A stretch of 64,000 nt of DNA from Pelobates cultripes (lineage: Eukaryota > Chordata > Amphibia > Anura > Pelobatidae), in the NCBI GenBank assembly GCA_933207985.1, contig OW240912.1, positions 247,589,032 through 247,653,031 of the forward strand, read 5' to 3'. Position numbers and translations under genes: made by a program. The notes under the pieces were generated by a model. That model was given only the letters and a program-made list of their open reading frames with translations. It did not search any database and was not told the DNA's origin. Position 1 is the stretch's first letter; every line of letters begins with the position of its first letter. Shown one piece after another: positions 11,001 to 22,571 of the stretch.

Positions 11001-13850
11001 GATGGAATTCAGGCACAGCAGTCCAGACACCAGATGCTTGAAATGGGAGGACATAACATTCTGGGATGCCATACACAATTACCTTCCTTTTCCATAGTAG
11101 AGAAAATGTCAAGATTGGCAGTGAAGGAAGTGATTCACTGTAAATGAATCTTCCAAAAAAACAGAAGAGAAATAGACATTCTGGAAAGAGCTGTCCTATG
11201 AAATTCCAGTTTTACTATGCAGTGCCTTTTCTCAAGGCTACACGAGGTAGCATGCATAGGTGTCAAAAGATGCATAGATGCCGCCAAGATTCAAATGAGC
11301 AATATTAAACCGTTCGCTACTAGTAACAGATATTGAAATGTCAGCTAAGTTATGAAGGCATTTAGATTAATTAGGAGTTTGTTATCTTATTATTTGTGTA
11401 GTCAAATTCTAAGTTAAAAAGAGAGTTCCTGTGTTGTTACATACATAGGATTATTATCCGAAAACAATTATTTTCTTTTCTAATCCTGCTTGTAAAATCT
11501 TAAAATATATATAAATTAAACATATTACTTTTTTACTCTAGAATTTTGGATTTAGAATTGACTTTCATTATTACTTCAACTCAGTAGTTCTTATTTTATT
11601 CATGGAAGGATGCTAAGAAAGTAAGACATGGATTAAAGGCTGAGTTGACTGATCAAGACTGCAGGGTAATAAAACTTGTACGCTGAAGTCTAAACAAATT
11701 TCAACAGTTTAGTAAATATATGACCTTATGAAGGTTAAGTTAAATTACATGTTAAATTAAAGTACCAATTGACCAGAAATAAACCTTACACCACTGACTC
11801 CCCCTTTTAACTTACCTGCGTATACTCTGATATAGTAGGAGAGTACTTTATGAAGTGTCATTCTGCTTACTTAAATTGTTATCAATAAAATACATTTCAG
11901 AATCCACCACTTACATCTGTCTGTCCCTCAGCTGTTTGTAACGCTGCTCTATAATATTGAAATGAAAGCTCTGGAAGTTTTGAGGGCTATGCATTATGTT
12001 CTATTGGGAGTGTAGTATTTTGTGCAAGCAGAAGACAAACATCATGTTACTGATACTGACTCTGCTAAATGGGGTGTAATCAAGGTCTTTGGGTACCATT
12101 AAATCTATTACCATGTCAAATATATAATATCCCATCTTAAGATAAATTTGCATTAATGGAATCACATTGAACCCTTTATTATTCAAATAACAGATGTTAA
12201 TAAGAAGTGCAATAAATAACAAGCGTGCTGGAGGAGTAATTGGTAATGGACAGCATGTTCGGAGGAATGGAATCAAAATACTTCTATAAATCTCTAGTAA
12301 TATGTAAAGAATTTCAGGATATCTATCTTCAGTTCAAATGCACTTCCTACAGCAAAGAAAACAAACAATGGAAAATGTACATTTTGTGTGCCATGAACTG
12401 TATTTATTCTATTGAAAATTGCAATTATCTGTAATCCTGAAAGATAAATATAATATAACCATCTAATGGCACTAGTAAAACTCAGGCCTCTAAGGCTAAG
12501 ATTTAATGTTAAACCTACTTATAGGGAAGCTTTGTATTAAACAAACACACATAAAGAAGACTATGAAAAATGCACATACCGTTGGCAGTTTTTGTCACAT
12601 AACATGGTTAGTTATTGTTATCAGTCTGCCAGAACTCCTTGTACAGGTGGCCAATAGCGATTTCCATAGAGTTTACTTGATTGCACTTATCTATCCATCT
12701 TTTGTTTTTGCCTCTGACTCCTGTATCTAGTCCAATAAATTAATTAATCCTGGTCCTGTCATACTACTGTCTCACTTGTCATAAACAAAGTCCCAAAGAC
12801 AAAAAAATTCCAGTGACTCAACTTGATGGTGGGCGTGAGTGTTAAACACAAGACTCCAGTTGAATTTCTACCATTGCATAGAAGGTCCAAATCTCTCCAC
12901 ATTATATACTTACATTTGAATTAATTTAAGAACCTGTGATATGGTGTTTTGTAGATAAAATGAACCATCATTTACGGTTATTAAATGAGTCTGAATTAGG
13001 TCCAGATTTAGTCAGACCGGATGGCACTGGATCCCTGAAATCCTGACTGAATACTTTAAATTCAGGCCTGGATTTAAAAAAATCAGAAGTATTTAACTGC
13101 TGGCCGCTAGAGGCATTAAAGCAAGTGAACAATAATTTGCGACCTAGCATCCTGCTAGTTACATTCAGTTCCTATTCAATTTAAAATCGGTACTTTGTGA
13201 ATCTTCAAAATCCAATACTTTCGAGCACCTGTAGACTCCTGGCACCATAACAACTACAATGTGTTGGATGGGGGAACATGATGATGTAGACGTACACACG
13301 CCACGTCTCACGGGATTTTGCCGGGTGCGATGACTCCAATCAGCGAGGTGCTGCTTAGGTGGACGCGGTAAAGAGTGTCTTTGTGGGGCGAAAGGAGACA
13401 GTGTAAGAGGCATCACATCAGGTGCTGAATTGCAGCAGTATCTCTGTGGGGCAAATGGAGTCAGAAGTTGCAGCACAAGGAGCTAAACAGCAGCGCAAAC
13501 CAGACCATGGACCGGAAATCTTGAATGGCCAGAGTGATAAGAGGTCCCCTGCTAGGAAAGTGGCAGCATCAAGAGGCAGCTAAGTACATATGCCACAAAT
13601 TGAAACTGACCAACATCCTATTTCAGTATTTTCACTGATATGAGATACCATAGCTTAAAAGGGAAATTTTAACAGTCAACTAGGTTGTGGTCAGATAGTG
13701 ATTGCAGAGTGAGTTTGATCAGATTTAAAGATTTGAGGTAAATTTGTTAATTTCCCAAAAAAGACTTTAGTGAATCTTCCCCCTTGTTTATTACACAAGA
13801 GGCTTAATCGTGGATAAAGCCAAACAAACACATATAGTTTAAGGAGTATT
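8068..13850. other. About 5.8 kb without recognised features
   Basis: AT-rich, with scattered homopolymer and TA-rich runs. No terminal repeats, transposon protein motifs, RNA genes or convincing exons were seen on either strand. A slightly GC-richer patch at 13000-13560 (with short minus-strand open frames) is unassigned. Confidence 0.4.
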
Positions 13851-13984
13851 TGAATCTCTTACCTATGGCTTCCAAAAAAAATCAAGAAAACAAAGTCTAA
13901 AAAAAACAAGTGGTCACAACAGACAGAAGAGTTATAAATGTTGTCTCTCGACAGCCAGATAAAGGAGTAAATCCTAAACTGGTG

Positions 13985-14606
13985 CATGAAAAGTCTTTAT
14001 TACTTCCAAAGAGGCTGATGTAGAGAAAACTTCATTAGATAACTCCTGGAATGAAAATGCACCTATCACTGCTGACTATCTAAGTGTTTTGAAGAGATAA
14101 ATTTACATTCCACAGAAATCAAAAAAGATTTACAAAACATTGGTGGAAAACTCAAACTGTTAGAAGAAAAAACAGAACACATCACTCTGCAATTACAAAA
14201 TAATTGCGACAAAACTAATACTATGGAATCAAAAATGAAAAGCCTAAAAGCCAAAATTGGAGATCTAGAAGATAGATCCTGAAGTAACAACCTCAGAATT
14301 AGGGGGATCCCTGGAAATATTATATATTCAAAGTTAGAAGACTACTGTGAAGAGCTATGCAAGTTTCTGGGGATTAGCCCAAACAAAGAGAGGAACTTAA
14401 TGGAAAGATGTCCTAGAGCAATGAAGCCCAGCAATGTTCCTGACCAGTATCCAAGAGAAGTGATAATCTGTCTCCACTCATTCCATGTGAAGACCCAAAC
14501 TATTAGGGCCATCTCAAGGAAGGACTTGAAAGACTCACCGTATCAACAAATAAAGATTTTTCATACTAGACTTCAAAGAAAATCCTTTGCTATGCAGACA
14601 GCATAG
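13985..14606 (+). pseudogene. L1 ORF1 (RNA-binding chaperone) remnant
   Basis: L1 ORF1 proteins bind element RNA and act as nucleic-acid chaperones. Here one frame reads as a Lys/Glu/Leu-rich coiled coil (about 14100-14279), then an in-frame TGA (14280-14282), then SNNLRIRGIPG, the hallmark start of the ORF1 RRM domain. Downstream, ERNLMERCPRAMKPSNVPD and PREVIICLHSFHVKTQTIRA (about 14391-14510) match the RRM and C-terminal pattern (ERAHRALKP, PRDII-FHSF). The frame closes with TAG at 14604. The N-terminal part is frame-disrupted. Two or more inactivating changes make it a clear pseudogene. Confidence 0.78.
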
Positions 14607-14609
14607 AAA

Positions 14610-15930
14610 AAAAGTAGATTAAATACGCTTTCGGTTTCCCTACACGTGGAAATTTAATTTATGACAACCAAAAGCTGACTTTTGACAAACCTCAGACACT
14701 AAAACAATGGATGCGAGAAAAAAATTTAGTATAAAATATCAGTGTATAATTTACACTCTGAACAAAGGGTAAACAGAAAACTAGGTATTAAAGCTTAAGT
14801 CGTGTACATACGTAATTATCGAGGGACATAGGCTCCTGTATTATAAAAGGAAAATATCACAAAGAATAAACATTAAAGGGATATAATATTGGTAAACAAA
14901 TAAGAAAAACTATTGTATCGGCACTGTCTGAGTCACTATTCTTGCCCTTAAAAAAAAAGAGGAAATTATTTGATTAATAATTAATATCACACGCTTATTT
15001 GGGAAGATAAGTTATATTTATTTATTTATATAATTCTTTCTTCTCCTCCCTCTCTCTTACTCAAGAGTTATTAACATTTGAGACTAAACGATAGAGGCAC
15101 TATTTTTAAGAATGTAAAAAGGAAGGAATAAAGACGTAATCTGTTTATAAATAACACTAGAATGTTCTAATATGATAGATACACAGAAGGTGTGGAGACA
15201 AGAATATAAGCAACGATACACGGTTATATTAATAGATAAATGGGGTAATTAAAAAAAAATAAAACATTTTTGTTATTGGTAAAGGAACAGAGGAGAGGAA
15301 GATAGGGAAGGGACATAGATTAATAAGACAAAGATAGGTACATATAATTGAAGTAACAAAGGAAGGCTCTACATATAGATTTTGTATGTTTGTTATGCTT
15401 GGTTTCCTCTACTCTCTTCTTCTCCTATTTCCTGTCTAAGAATATCAATTTGCATATTTATGTATGTTGTCTTTATATATAATTGAAGATTGTAAATGCT
15501 TTAAATAATTACTCAGTCTTTGATCATAACAACGATAATAAGGTATTACTAGAGAAAGGGATTCCCTAGAAAGAAGTTCTGCTACAATATCATGAAATCA
15601 GTTAAACATTTAATAATCCTGGGGTGTTTTTTTTTTTTTTTCCTCTCTCTCTTGCTGTTTCTTGCTAGAGTAAAAGGCTTTAGGCCCACGGACTTACCGA
15701 AGTCCAGTGAGCTTTTAGTGAGGGTTTTAATCGGCACTCAAGGGAGATCAATTGCTCATAGATTTTTTTTCCTTTCCCCTTGGAAATGGGTTCTCCAAGA
15801 TAAGAGGATGGCTGTTAGTTGGATGACAGGAATGTTTGTATGCGCCTAATAGACGGCAAAAATTGTAATGTCATTTTAAATGTGTATCTATGTTATAACG
15901 GTGGGCCTCCTAGTCTTTCTAGCATTCAAA
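14610..15930 (+). other. L1 inter-ORF / 5' ORF2 region, decayed
   Basis: AT-rich spacer between the ORF1 stop and the first endonuclease motif. An 85-codon open frame at 15592-15849 (poly-Phe from a T-run) shows no domain. The stretch is long for an L1 spacer, so an unrecognised insertion may lie within it. Confidence 0.4.
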
Positions 15931-15939
15931 TACTTCAGA

Positions 15940-17638
15940 CATAAAAGTAATATTAAATTAGCTAAGATCAATGCTCAAGGGATTAACTCGCAATTCAAAA
16001 GCTTTACTATTCTTGACTTTTTAAGAAAGGAACATATACATATTTCGGCTCTCCAAGAAACACATTGGAAGTTAGAAGATAAAATCACGCTCAACTCTGG
16101 GCTCTTCCCTACTGTAGTTAATGCATCTTTAAGCCATAAAAAAAAGGGAGTAGCCTTCTTATTTTCAAGAAATATTTCATTAAAAATGATTCATCAGGAA
16201 CTGGACAATGAAGGCAGGTATATAATATTGGTGTGCTAAATTAATAATCAAATATACGTTGGCCAATATATATGTCCCAAATCAGTCTCCAGTTCCATTT
16301 ATTAGAAAAGTGTTTATGAAATTGAGAGTATAAAAATGGGTCAGGTCATTATTATGGGAGACTTCAACTTTGTTCTTGACCCCGAACTGGATAAAAGTTC
16401 TAAGAGTAATGGTAGTGATAATAGCAATCTAAGGAATAATTCTAATAGATTCTCTGAATTAATGAAATAATTTGAGTTTTTAGATTATTGGTGGATTTCT
16501 TATTCAAAAGAGAAAGATTTTCTTGTTTTTTTAGATCATTTTGTACGTATTCTAGAATTGACTTAGTTTTGGAGGACAGAATCTTACCCAAACAGATCAA
16601 AAAGATTTTCATTACAACAACAAATTGGTCAAATCACAACCCGGTCATTCTAGAAATTAAAGAGCAATTTGAGAGTCCTAAACCAGAATGGAGGTTGAAT
16701 GACTGGGTATTGAAAAATGAAAATAATCTAAAACAAATCAAGCATCTGAAAGATTATTATTTCAAAGAAAACTGAAAAAATCAAGTATCACCACCAATAA
16801 CTTGGTGTGCATTCAAATGTGTCATGCGAGGTCACCTTATAAATCTAACAGCTAAAGAAAATAAACTAAATAAAAAATTAAAATAATACTTCCCATAGTA
16901 TAATAAAATATCAGAAGTAGAAACATTAATAAATGATCAACTGATGGCAAGAGCCAACAAGGCACTATTTTACTTGAAAAGGAGATGGTATTAGATGGGA
17001 AATAGAGCTGATACTCTCATTCAAAAAAGAAAAGGCCAAAAGGGTTATCATCAAATTTGTAGATAGAGAAATCCTATTGAGACCAGAGAAAATAGGAGAA
17101 GCCTTTAAAAAATTCTACTATGACTTATATAATATTCCTATCCAATCTACTAAAGCAGATATTAATGAATTTCTAAGCAATATTAAAATACCTAAAATCT
17201 CAAATATTCAATTGCTTGAATTAAACAAACCATTTAACCCCTTAAGGACACATGACATGTGTGACATGTCATGATTCCCTTTTATTCCAGAAGTTTGGTC
17301 CTTAAGGGGTTAAAGAAAATGAACTGCTATTATGTATCAACAAGCTTAAGGTGAAAAGGACACCTGACCCAGATGGATTCAATAACCTTTTCTACAAATT
17401 ACTAAAAGATAAAACAGATTTGATTAAAGCTTTTAATTGTTTTGGAACATCTAACAAAATTCCAAGAGAATTATTACAAGCAAATATAGTGCCAATCCCT
17501 AAACAGAACAAAAATGCAGAAAACATCAAGAATTATCGTCCAAATTCTCTTTTGAATATAGATATCAAACTCTACTCCTCATCGATAGCAGAACGGTTAA
17601 AAAAAAACCTATACGCGATTTAATAAATCGTGACCAAG
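15940..17638 (+). pseudogene. L1 ORF2 5' half: AP endonuclease and RT start
   Basis: ORF2 nicks DNA and copies element RNA at the nick. Endonuclease motifs appear in order: INAQGINSQ, ALQETHW (about 16050), MGDFNFVLDP (about 16355), SRIDLVLED (about 16552) and SNHNPVILEI (about 16635), where S-N-H replaces the usual S-D-H. The RT start shows DPDGFNNLFYKLLK (about 17364) and NYRPNSLLNIDIKLY (about 17531). Stops (for example 16236-16238) and frame changes separate these pieces, and a TTAA mini-element interrupts at 17234. The frame breaks at 17639, where the Gypsy LTR begins; the homologous continuation starts at 22572. Confidence 0.88.
17234..17313. mobile_element. 80-bp TTAA mini-MITE in L1 ORF2
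   Basis: TTAACCCCTTAAGGAC at the left and GGTCCTTAAGGGGTTAA at the right enclose about 48 bases. TTAA occurs at both ends (17234-17237 and 17310-17313). The termini are those of the 2.1-kb element at 32515-34617 with nearly the whole interior removed. It interrupts the L1 reverse-transcriptase region, so it is younger than the L1 copy. Confidence 0.85.
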
Positions 17639-18098
17639 TGTCACGTATTCATCCGCTTACAAAAATGTGGTTAATGACAATTACTGTCCACACAGGAAAA
17701 GTTGTGCTGAGCAACAACCAAATCCACAGGAGGGTTAATGCTGAGCAGCAATTATGCAAATTAGATCTGGTAACTGCCTTTGGGGTCAAAGGCCAGTTAC
17801 AGCCTATCAGACCTAGGCCCAGTTCTCATCCTGCTCATTGCCCTGTCGTGGTTTCCCTTGTGGTTGTCCGAGAGTGTGTTATTGATTCTGGTTATTCTGG
17901 TTATTTGACTTTGGCATTGTTTTTGACTTCCCTGTTTTCTGGCATCCCTGACTCCTGGCTTTTCCTTATCGTTGTGCCTCTTTCTGTTTCCCTTGACCTC
18001 GGCTATTCCTGACTATTCTTTGGTACGTTAGTCCGGCCATTCTATCAGTCCTCTGTGTTACACAGTTCTACGTGCTGGATCATTCTGTAATCCTGACA
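17639..18098 (+). repeat. Gypsy 5' LTR
   Basis: 460 bp, TGTCACGTATTC ... TAATCCTGACA. Compared with the 3' LTR and both solo copies it lacks a 15-base piece at about 17814 that contains the TATTTA core-promoter-like box, with TAG microhomology at the junction. Other small indels against the 3' LTR show that both have aged since insertion. Confidence 0.95.
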
Positions 18099-18105
18099 TT
18101 ACGAT

Positions 18106-18748
18106 ATGGCCATAGATCCTGTAGAATTGCGTAAGCACATAGCTGCTTGCGAAAGGAAACTGGAGGATAATGATCACTGCTTGGATCAATTTGCCCAGGT
18201 TTTCTGTATGCTTCTTACTCGTACAGCACATCTGCAACTTGTGGCTGCTCCTACTGTGTAACCTCTGCCTTGTGTACCTCCGCCTATAGTATACAAGGTA
18301 CCAACTATCTCTCTATCTCCTCCTCTGCATTTTGATGGTAATTTCCAAGAATGCCGGGCATTTCTTAACCAAATAGAGTATCATTTTGAGGCCTCACGGG
18401 GATCTTTTCCCACAGACAGAGCTAAAATTGGTTACCTGATGAATCAATAAAAGGTAAAGCTTTAGCTTGGGCCAATCCATTATGGGAGAGTAATAGGAGT
18501 GTGGCACACAATTACAAGGAGTTTATTACAGAATTTAAACTTATGTTTGAACCATTAGGCAGGGAGGAAGACGCCTCTACTGCCCTGATGCATATCAGAC
18601 AAGGGAACCTATTGTCCCTGAATTTCCTGTACAGTCCGAACCTGAACCCATGTCAGAAGCAGAAAGACAATACAGGAGAAAAGAAGGCCTATGTCTATAC
18701 TGCGGTAGAAAAGGACATATGAGAAACAATTGTCCCATACGTCCGTAA
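18106..18748 (+). pseudogene. Gypsy gag remnant with CCHC knuckle
   Basis: Gag forms the retrotransposon particle. The ATG at 18106 follows the LTR end by only 7 bases. It opens MAIDPVELRKHIAACER, stops in frame at 18259-18261 (TAA), and the frame shifts near 18445. A retrotransposon-gag (UBN2-like) stretch follows (WANPLWESNRS, EFKLMFEPLG, about 18470-18565). At about 18613 the sequence jumps from the HIRQGN motif straight to the C-terminal tail, so a few hundred bases of gag are missing. The zinc knuckle CX2CX4HX4C lies at 18692-18733, in a different frame from the ATG. Total length is about 214 codons, short for this family. Confidence 0.85.
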
Positions 18749-18784
18749 GACTACCGCACCTTAAGGGGACTGGTCTTAGGTGTA

Positions 18785-19201
18785 ATGGAAACGTCCTATG
18801 GAATGGATAAAAATAGGTTTCTCCTTGATATTACTATTGCCTTTGAAAATAAGAACTTTTCACGCAAATCCCTGATGGATTCAGGTGCCGCTGGAAACTT
18901 CATTGACGTTCAATTAGTTAAAGGTAATACTATACTTATCAAGGAGAGACTATCACCCCTAGCTGTTGAAGCTATTGATGGGAGACCACTCTCACAACCA
19001 TTGATTACACACGAAACCTTACCCATTAATGTGTCCATTGGTGCCTTACATAAGGAAGAGATTACATTTCAGGTTATTGCATCCCCTTCCTGTCCGATCA
19101 TATTAGGCTTTCCATGGCTTAACAAGCATAACCCTCATATTGACTGGGCTTATGAGGAAATATTAGAATGGGTTAAGGATTGTTCTGAAAAGGTATATTG
19201 A
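18785..19201 (+). pseudogene. Gypsy pol: aspartic protease
   Basis: A 138-codon open frame carries the retropepsin active-site motif LMDSGAAGNFID (about residues 30-42), in the Asp-Ser-Gly form usual for Gypsy elements, and the second conserved block ILGFPWLNKHNPHIDW near the end, typical of chromovirus proteases. The enzyme would cut the Gag-Pol polyprotein. The frame stops at 19199-19201, and the reverse-transcriptase frame continues in another phase. A single intact pol frame is normal for this group, so this is decay. Confidence 0.85.
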
Positions 19202-20640
19202 ATCTTGTCAAAAGAGTGGGCACTGTTGGATTACCCACTAGTACACCTCCAAATCCGGAAATCCCTATACAGTACCAAGACATTAAAGAAGTATTCAGCA
19301 AAACTCAGTCGAATACTCTACCTCCTCACAGACCTTATGACTGTTCTATTAATTTACTACCTGGCGCTATGCCACCTAAGGGAGCAGTCTATGCTCTGTC
19401 ACCTCAGGAGAGTAGAGTAATGGAGGAATATATTAAGGATTCATTGAATAAAGGCCACATACGAAAATCATCCTCGCCTGCTGGGGCAGGATTCTTTTTT
19501 GTATCTAAAAAGGACGGTGAGTTGCGCCCATGAATCGATTACAGGGCATTGAACAAAATCACCATTAAGAACGCCTACCCCATTCCTCTTATTGCTGAAT
19601 TATTTGATAGACTCCAAGGTGCTAAAGTATTTACTAAGCTTGATCTTAGCAGTGCTTACAATTTAGTGAGAATCAAGGAAAACCACGAGTGGAAGACTGC
19701 ATTTAATACCAGAAGTGGACACTATGAATATCTAGTGATGTCATTCGGGTTGTGCAATGCTCCAGCGGTTTTCCAAGATTTCATAAATGATGTACTCAGG
19801 GATTACATTTACTCGTTTGTCTTGGTCTATCTAGATGATATTCTTATTTATTCTCCTGCCATTCAAACTCACCATGATCACGTTAGACAAGTTCTGCAGA
19901 CCTTGTTAAAGAATCAACTTTATTGTAAATTAGAAAAATGCATCTTTGACCAATCTGAAGTACAGTTTTTGGGATATAATATCTCTGCCTCAGGGTTTCA
20001 GATGGATCCTAAAAAGCTGGAATCGGTTCTACAATGGCCTTTACCCACTGGGTTGAAAGCCATTCAAAGGTTCATTGGTTTTGCCAATTATTACAGAAGG
20101 TTTATAAAGGGATTTTCTTCAGTAATAGCCCCCATCACCAATATGACACGCAAGGGGGTTAGCAGTACGATATGGTCTAAGGAGGCTATATAAACCTTTG
20201 AAACTCTCAAACAGATGTTTGCCTCTGCCGACATATTGATACATCCTGACACCAGTAAACCTTTCATACTAGAAGTTGATGCATCAGAGACAGGGGTATG
20301 GGCAGTTCTCTCCCAAAGGGAGAGCCAGGATACTCCATTGCATCCTTGTGGTTACTTCTCTAGAAAGTTGTCGCCTGCCGAGCGCAATTATGATATTGGC
20401 AATAGGGAATTGTTGGCCATTATTCTAGCTCTCAAGGAGTGGCGACATCTTTTACAGGGTTCCAAGGACCCCCTTTTGATCATTACTGATCACAAAAACC
20501 TGGCTTACATAGCAGATGCTAAACGATTGTCTTCTAGACAAGCTAGATGGTCTCTGTTCCTTTCTCGCTTTAATTTTCTTATTACTTATAGACCTGGTTC
20601 TAAAAATGTCAAGGCTGACGCCTTATCCAGACAGTTTGAT
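19198..20640 (+). pseudogene. Gypsy pol: reverse transcriptase and RNase H
   Basis: RT copies element RNA into DNA and RNase H removes the RNA strand. RT blocks in order: [23 protein letters not shown] (finger motif region, about 19450), KLDLSSAYN with the first catalytic Asp (about 19638), MSFGLCNAPAVFQDFIN (about 19738), and YLDDILIYS with the catalytic Asp pair (about 19828). The thumb region FLGYNISASG and RFIGFANYYRRFI follows. RNase H shows LEVDASETGVWAVLSQ and ITDHKNLAYI. The phase is unchanged from 19198 to 21267 but is cut by TGA at 19531-19533 (arginine-proline-cysteine region) and TAA at 20191-20193, each explicable by a point change. Confidence 0.93.
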
Positions 20641-22216
20641 ACTGAGTCTATACAAGAGCAAGAAAAGTCCCATATCATTCCCCCGGAATGTATCATTGCT
20701 TCCACTATCCTTTCATTGTCCTCTCCGCTGCTTGGCTCCATCATGGAAGCTCAGTCTCAGGCACCCTGTGGTAAACCTCAGGACAAATTGTTTGTTCCAT
20801 TGGGGGAAAGGGTTAATATCATGAAGGTGTTTCACGACAATGTGTCTGCTGGTCACCCAGGTATTAATAAATCCACTTCTGCTATCATGAGGTCATTCTG
20901 GTGGGATTCCCTCAGGAAGGATGTTAAGGAGTATGTGCAGGCTTGTTCTGTTTGTGCGGTTTCCAAAGTACCTCATAAACTCCCTTGTGGCTTGTTACAA
21001 CCTCTTCCCGTTCCTGAGGTCCCATGGTCCCACTTGTCTATGGATTTCATTGTAGAACTTCCTAGTTCTAATGGTTATACCACTATTCTCATGGTTGTTG
21101 ACCGTTTTTCTAAAATGGCTCACTTCATCCCTCTCAAGAAATTACCGTCATCTCAAGACCTGGTACTGGTCTTTATACGTGAGATTGTCCGTCTGCATGG
21201 CATTCCTCACAATATTGTATCTGATAGAGGTTCTCAGTTTGTATCCCAGTTTTGGAGGGCTTTTTAATAAGCAATTGGGGATTGAATTGTCTTTTTTATC
21301 CTCTTACCAACCCCAGACTAATGGTACAGCTGAGAGGGCTAACCAGTCTTTGGAGTTATACTTGCGTTGTTTCGTTAATAGCACTCAAGACAATTGGTCC
21401 GAATTATTACCATGGGCCGAGTTTGCTAGGAACAATGCTGACCATGACTCCTCTGGGCATAGTCCATTTTTTGTTAATAATGGCCGGCATCCTACTGTCC
21501 TACCGGCTGTTTTTTCTGACACAGCTATTCCTGCTTTGGATGACCGTCTGGCTTCCATCCGTGATACCTGGGTTAAAGTTCAATCTGCCCTGGGTACTGC
21601 TGCTGACCGTTTCAAGCATTTTGCTGATAAACGTCGAGGTGCCAACCCTGTTTACCAAGTGGGCGAGAGGGTTTGGTTATCATCTCGTAACATCAGGCTC
21701 AAAGTCCCTAGCATGAAATTTGCTCCTAGGTTCCTTGGACCTTTTCGTGTCCTTCGTAGGATCAATCCTGTTGCGTACTCTCTGGACCTTCCGGCCTCCT
21801 TGAAAATTCCTAATACCTTTCATGTGTCCTTGCTCAAACCTCTTGTTTGCAATAAATATACTGTCTCACGTGTCCCTTCTCCTCCCTTAGTTGTTTCTGG
21901 ACAGGAAGAGTATGAGGTCTCCTCCATAATTGATTCCAGGTTTTCTCTGGGCACTTTACAGTACTTGGTGGATTGGAAAGGTTATGGACCAGCCGATCGT
22001 TCTTGGGTTCCGGCATCTGATATACATGCTGGCCGCAAGATTCGCTATTTTCACGCCAAATTTCCTCTCAAACCTGGTCCTGCCCGCCCGGTGGGCGTTC
22101 TTCAGGTGGGGGGTAATGTCACATATTCATCCTCTTACAAAAATGTGGTTAATGTGATTTACTGTCCACACAGGAAAAGTTGTGCCGAGCAACAACCTAA
22201 TCCACAGAAGGGTTAA
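20640..22216 (+). pseudogene. Gypsy pol: integrase with C-terminal chromodomain
   Basis: Integrase inserts the DNA copy, and the chromodomain steers it to marked chromatin. The zinc-binding region reads HDNVSAGHP ... CSVC (about 20833-20955). The catalytic core has MDFIVELP (first Asp, about 21043), SDRGSQFVSQFW (second Asp, about 21220) and NGTAERANQSLE (Glu, about 21330). A one-base frameshift near 21260 separates the last two. The later frame holds the GPY/F-like and SLLKPL region and then a chromodomain, YEVSSIIDSRF ... YLVDWKGYG ... SWVPASDI (about 21910-22020). The open frame runs through the polypurine tract and about 100 bp into the 3' LTR before stopping at 22214-22216, so the original stop is probably lost or the overlap is native. 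Confidence 0.92.
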
Positions 22217-22571
22217 TGCTGAGCAGCAATTATGCAAATGAGATCTGGTAACTGCCTTTGGGATCAAAGGCCGCTTACAGCCTATCAGACCTAGAGGAAG
22301 GGTATTTAGGCCCAGTTCTCATCCTGCTCAGTTGTTTCCCTTGTGGTTGTCCGAGAGTGTGTTATTGATTCTGGTTATTTGACTTTGGCATTGTTTTTGA
22401 CTTCCCTGTTTTCTGGCATCCCTGACTCCCGGCTTTTCCTTATCGTTGTGTCTCTTTCTGTTTCCCTTGACCTCGGCTATTCCTGACTATTCTTTGGTAC
22501 GTTAGTCCGGCCATTCTAAAGTCCTCTGTGTTACACAGTTTTATGTGATGGATCATTCTGTAATCCTGACA
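22117..22571 (+). repeat. Gypsy 3' LTR
   Basis: 455 bp, TGTCACATATTC ... TAATCCTGACA, preceded by a purine tract. It retains the GGTATTTAGG box (22301-22310) missing from the 5' LTR. The target duplication CCAAG follows at 22572. Confidence 0.95.

Larger units (their letters stand above)
17639..22571 (+). mobile_element. Gypsy LTR retrotransposon of chromovirus type, with TSD
   Basis: A complete 4.93-kb element: 5' LTR 17639-18098, gag, pol (protease, RT, RNase H, integrase, chromodomain) and 3' LTR 22117-22571. The target duplication CCAAG is intact at 17634-17638 and 22572-22576. LTRs start TGTCAC and end CTGACA. A purine run (GGTGGGGGGTAA) precedes the 3' LTR. Domain order PR-RT-RH-IN-chromodomain places it with vertebrate chromoviruses (Sushi-like). 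It is non-functional: gag has an internal deletion, and pol has two in-frame stops and at least two frame changes. Solo LTRs of the same family lie at 55451-55942 and 57843-58371. Confidence 0.95.
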
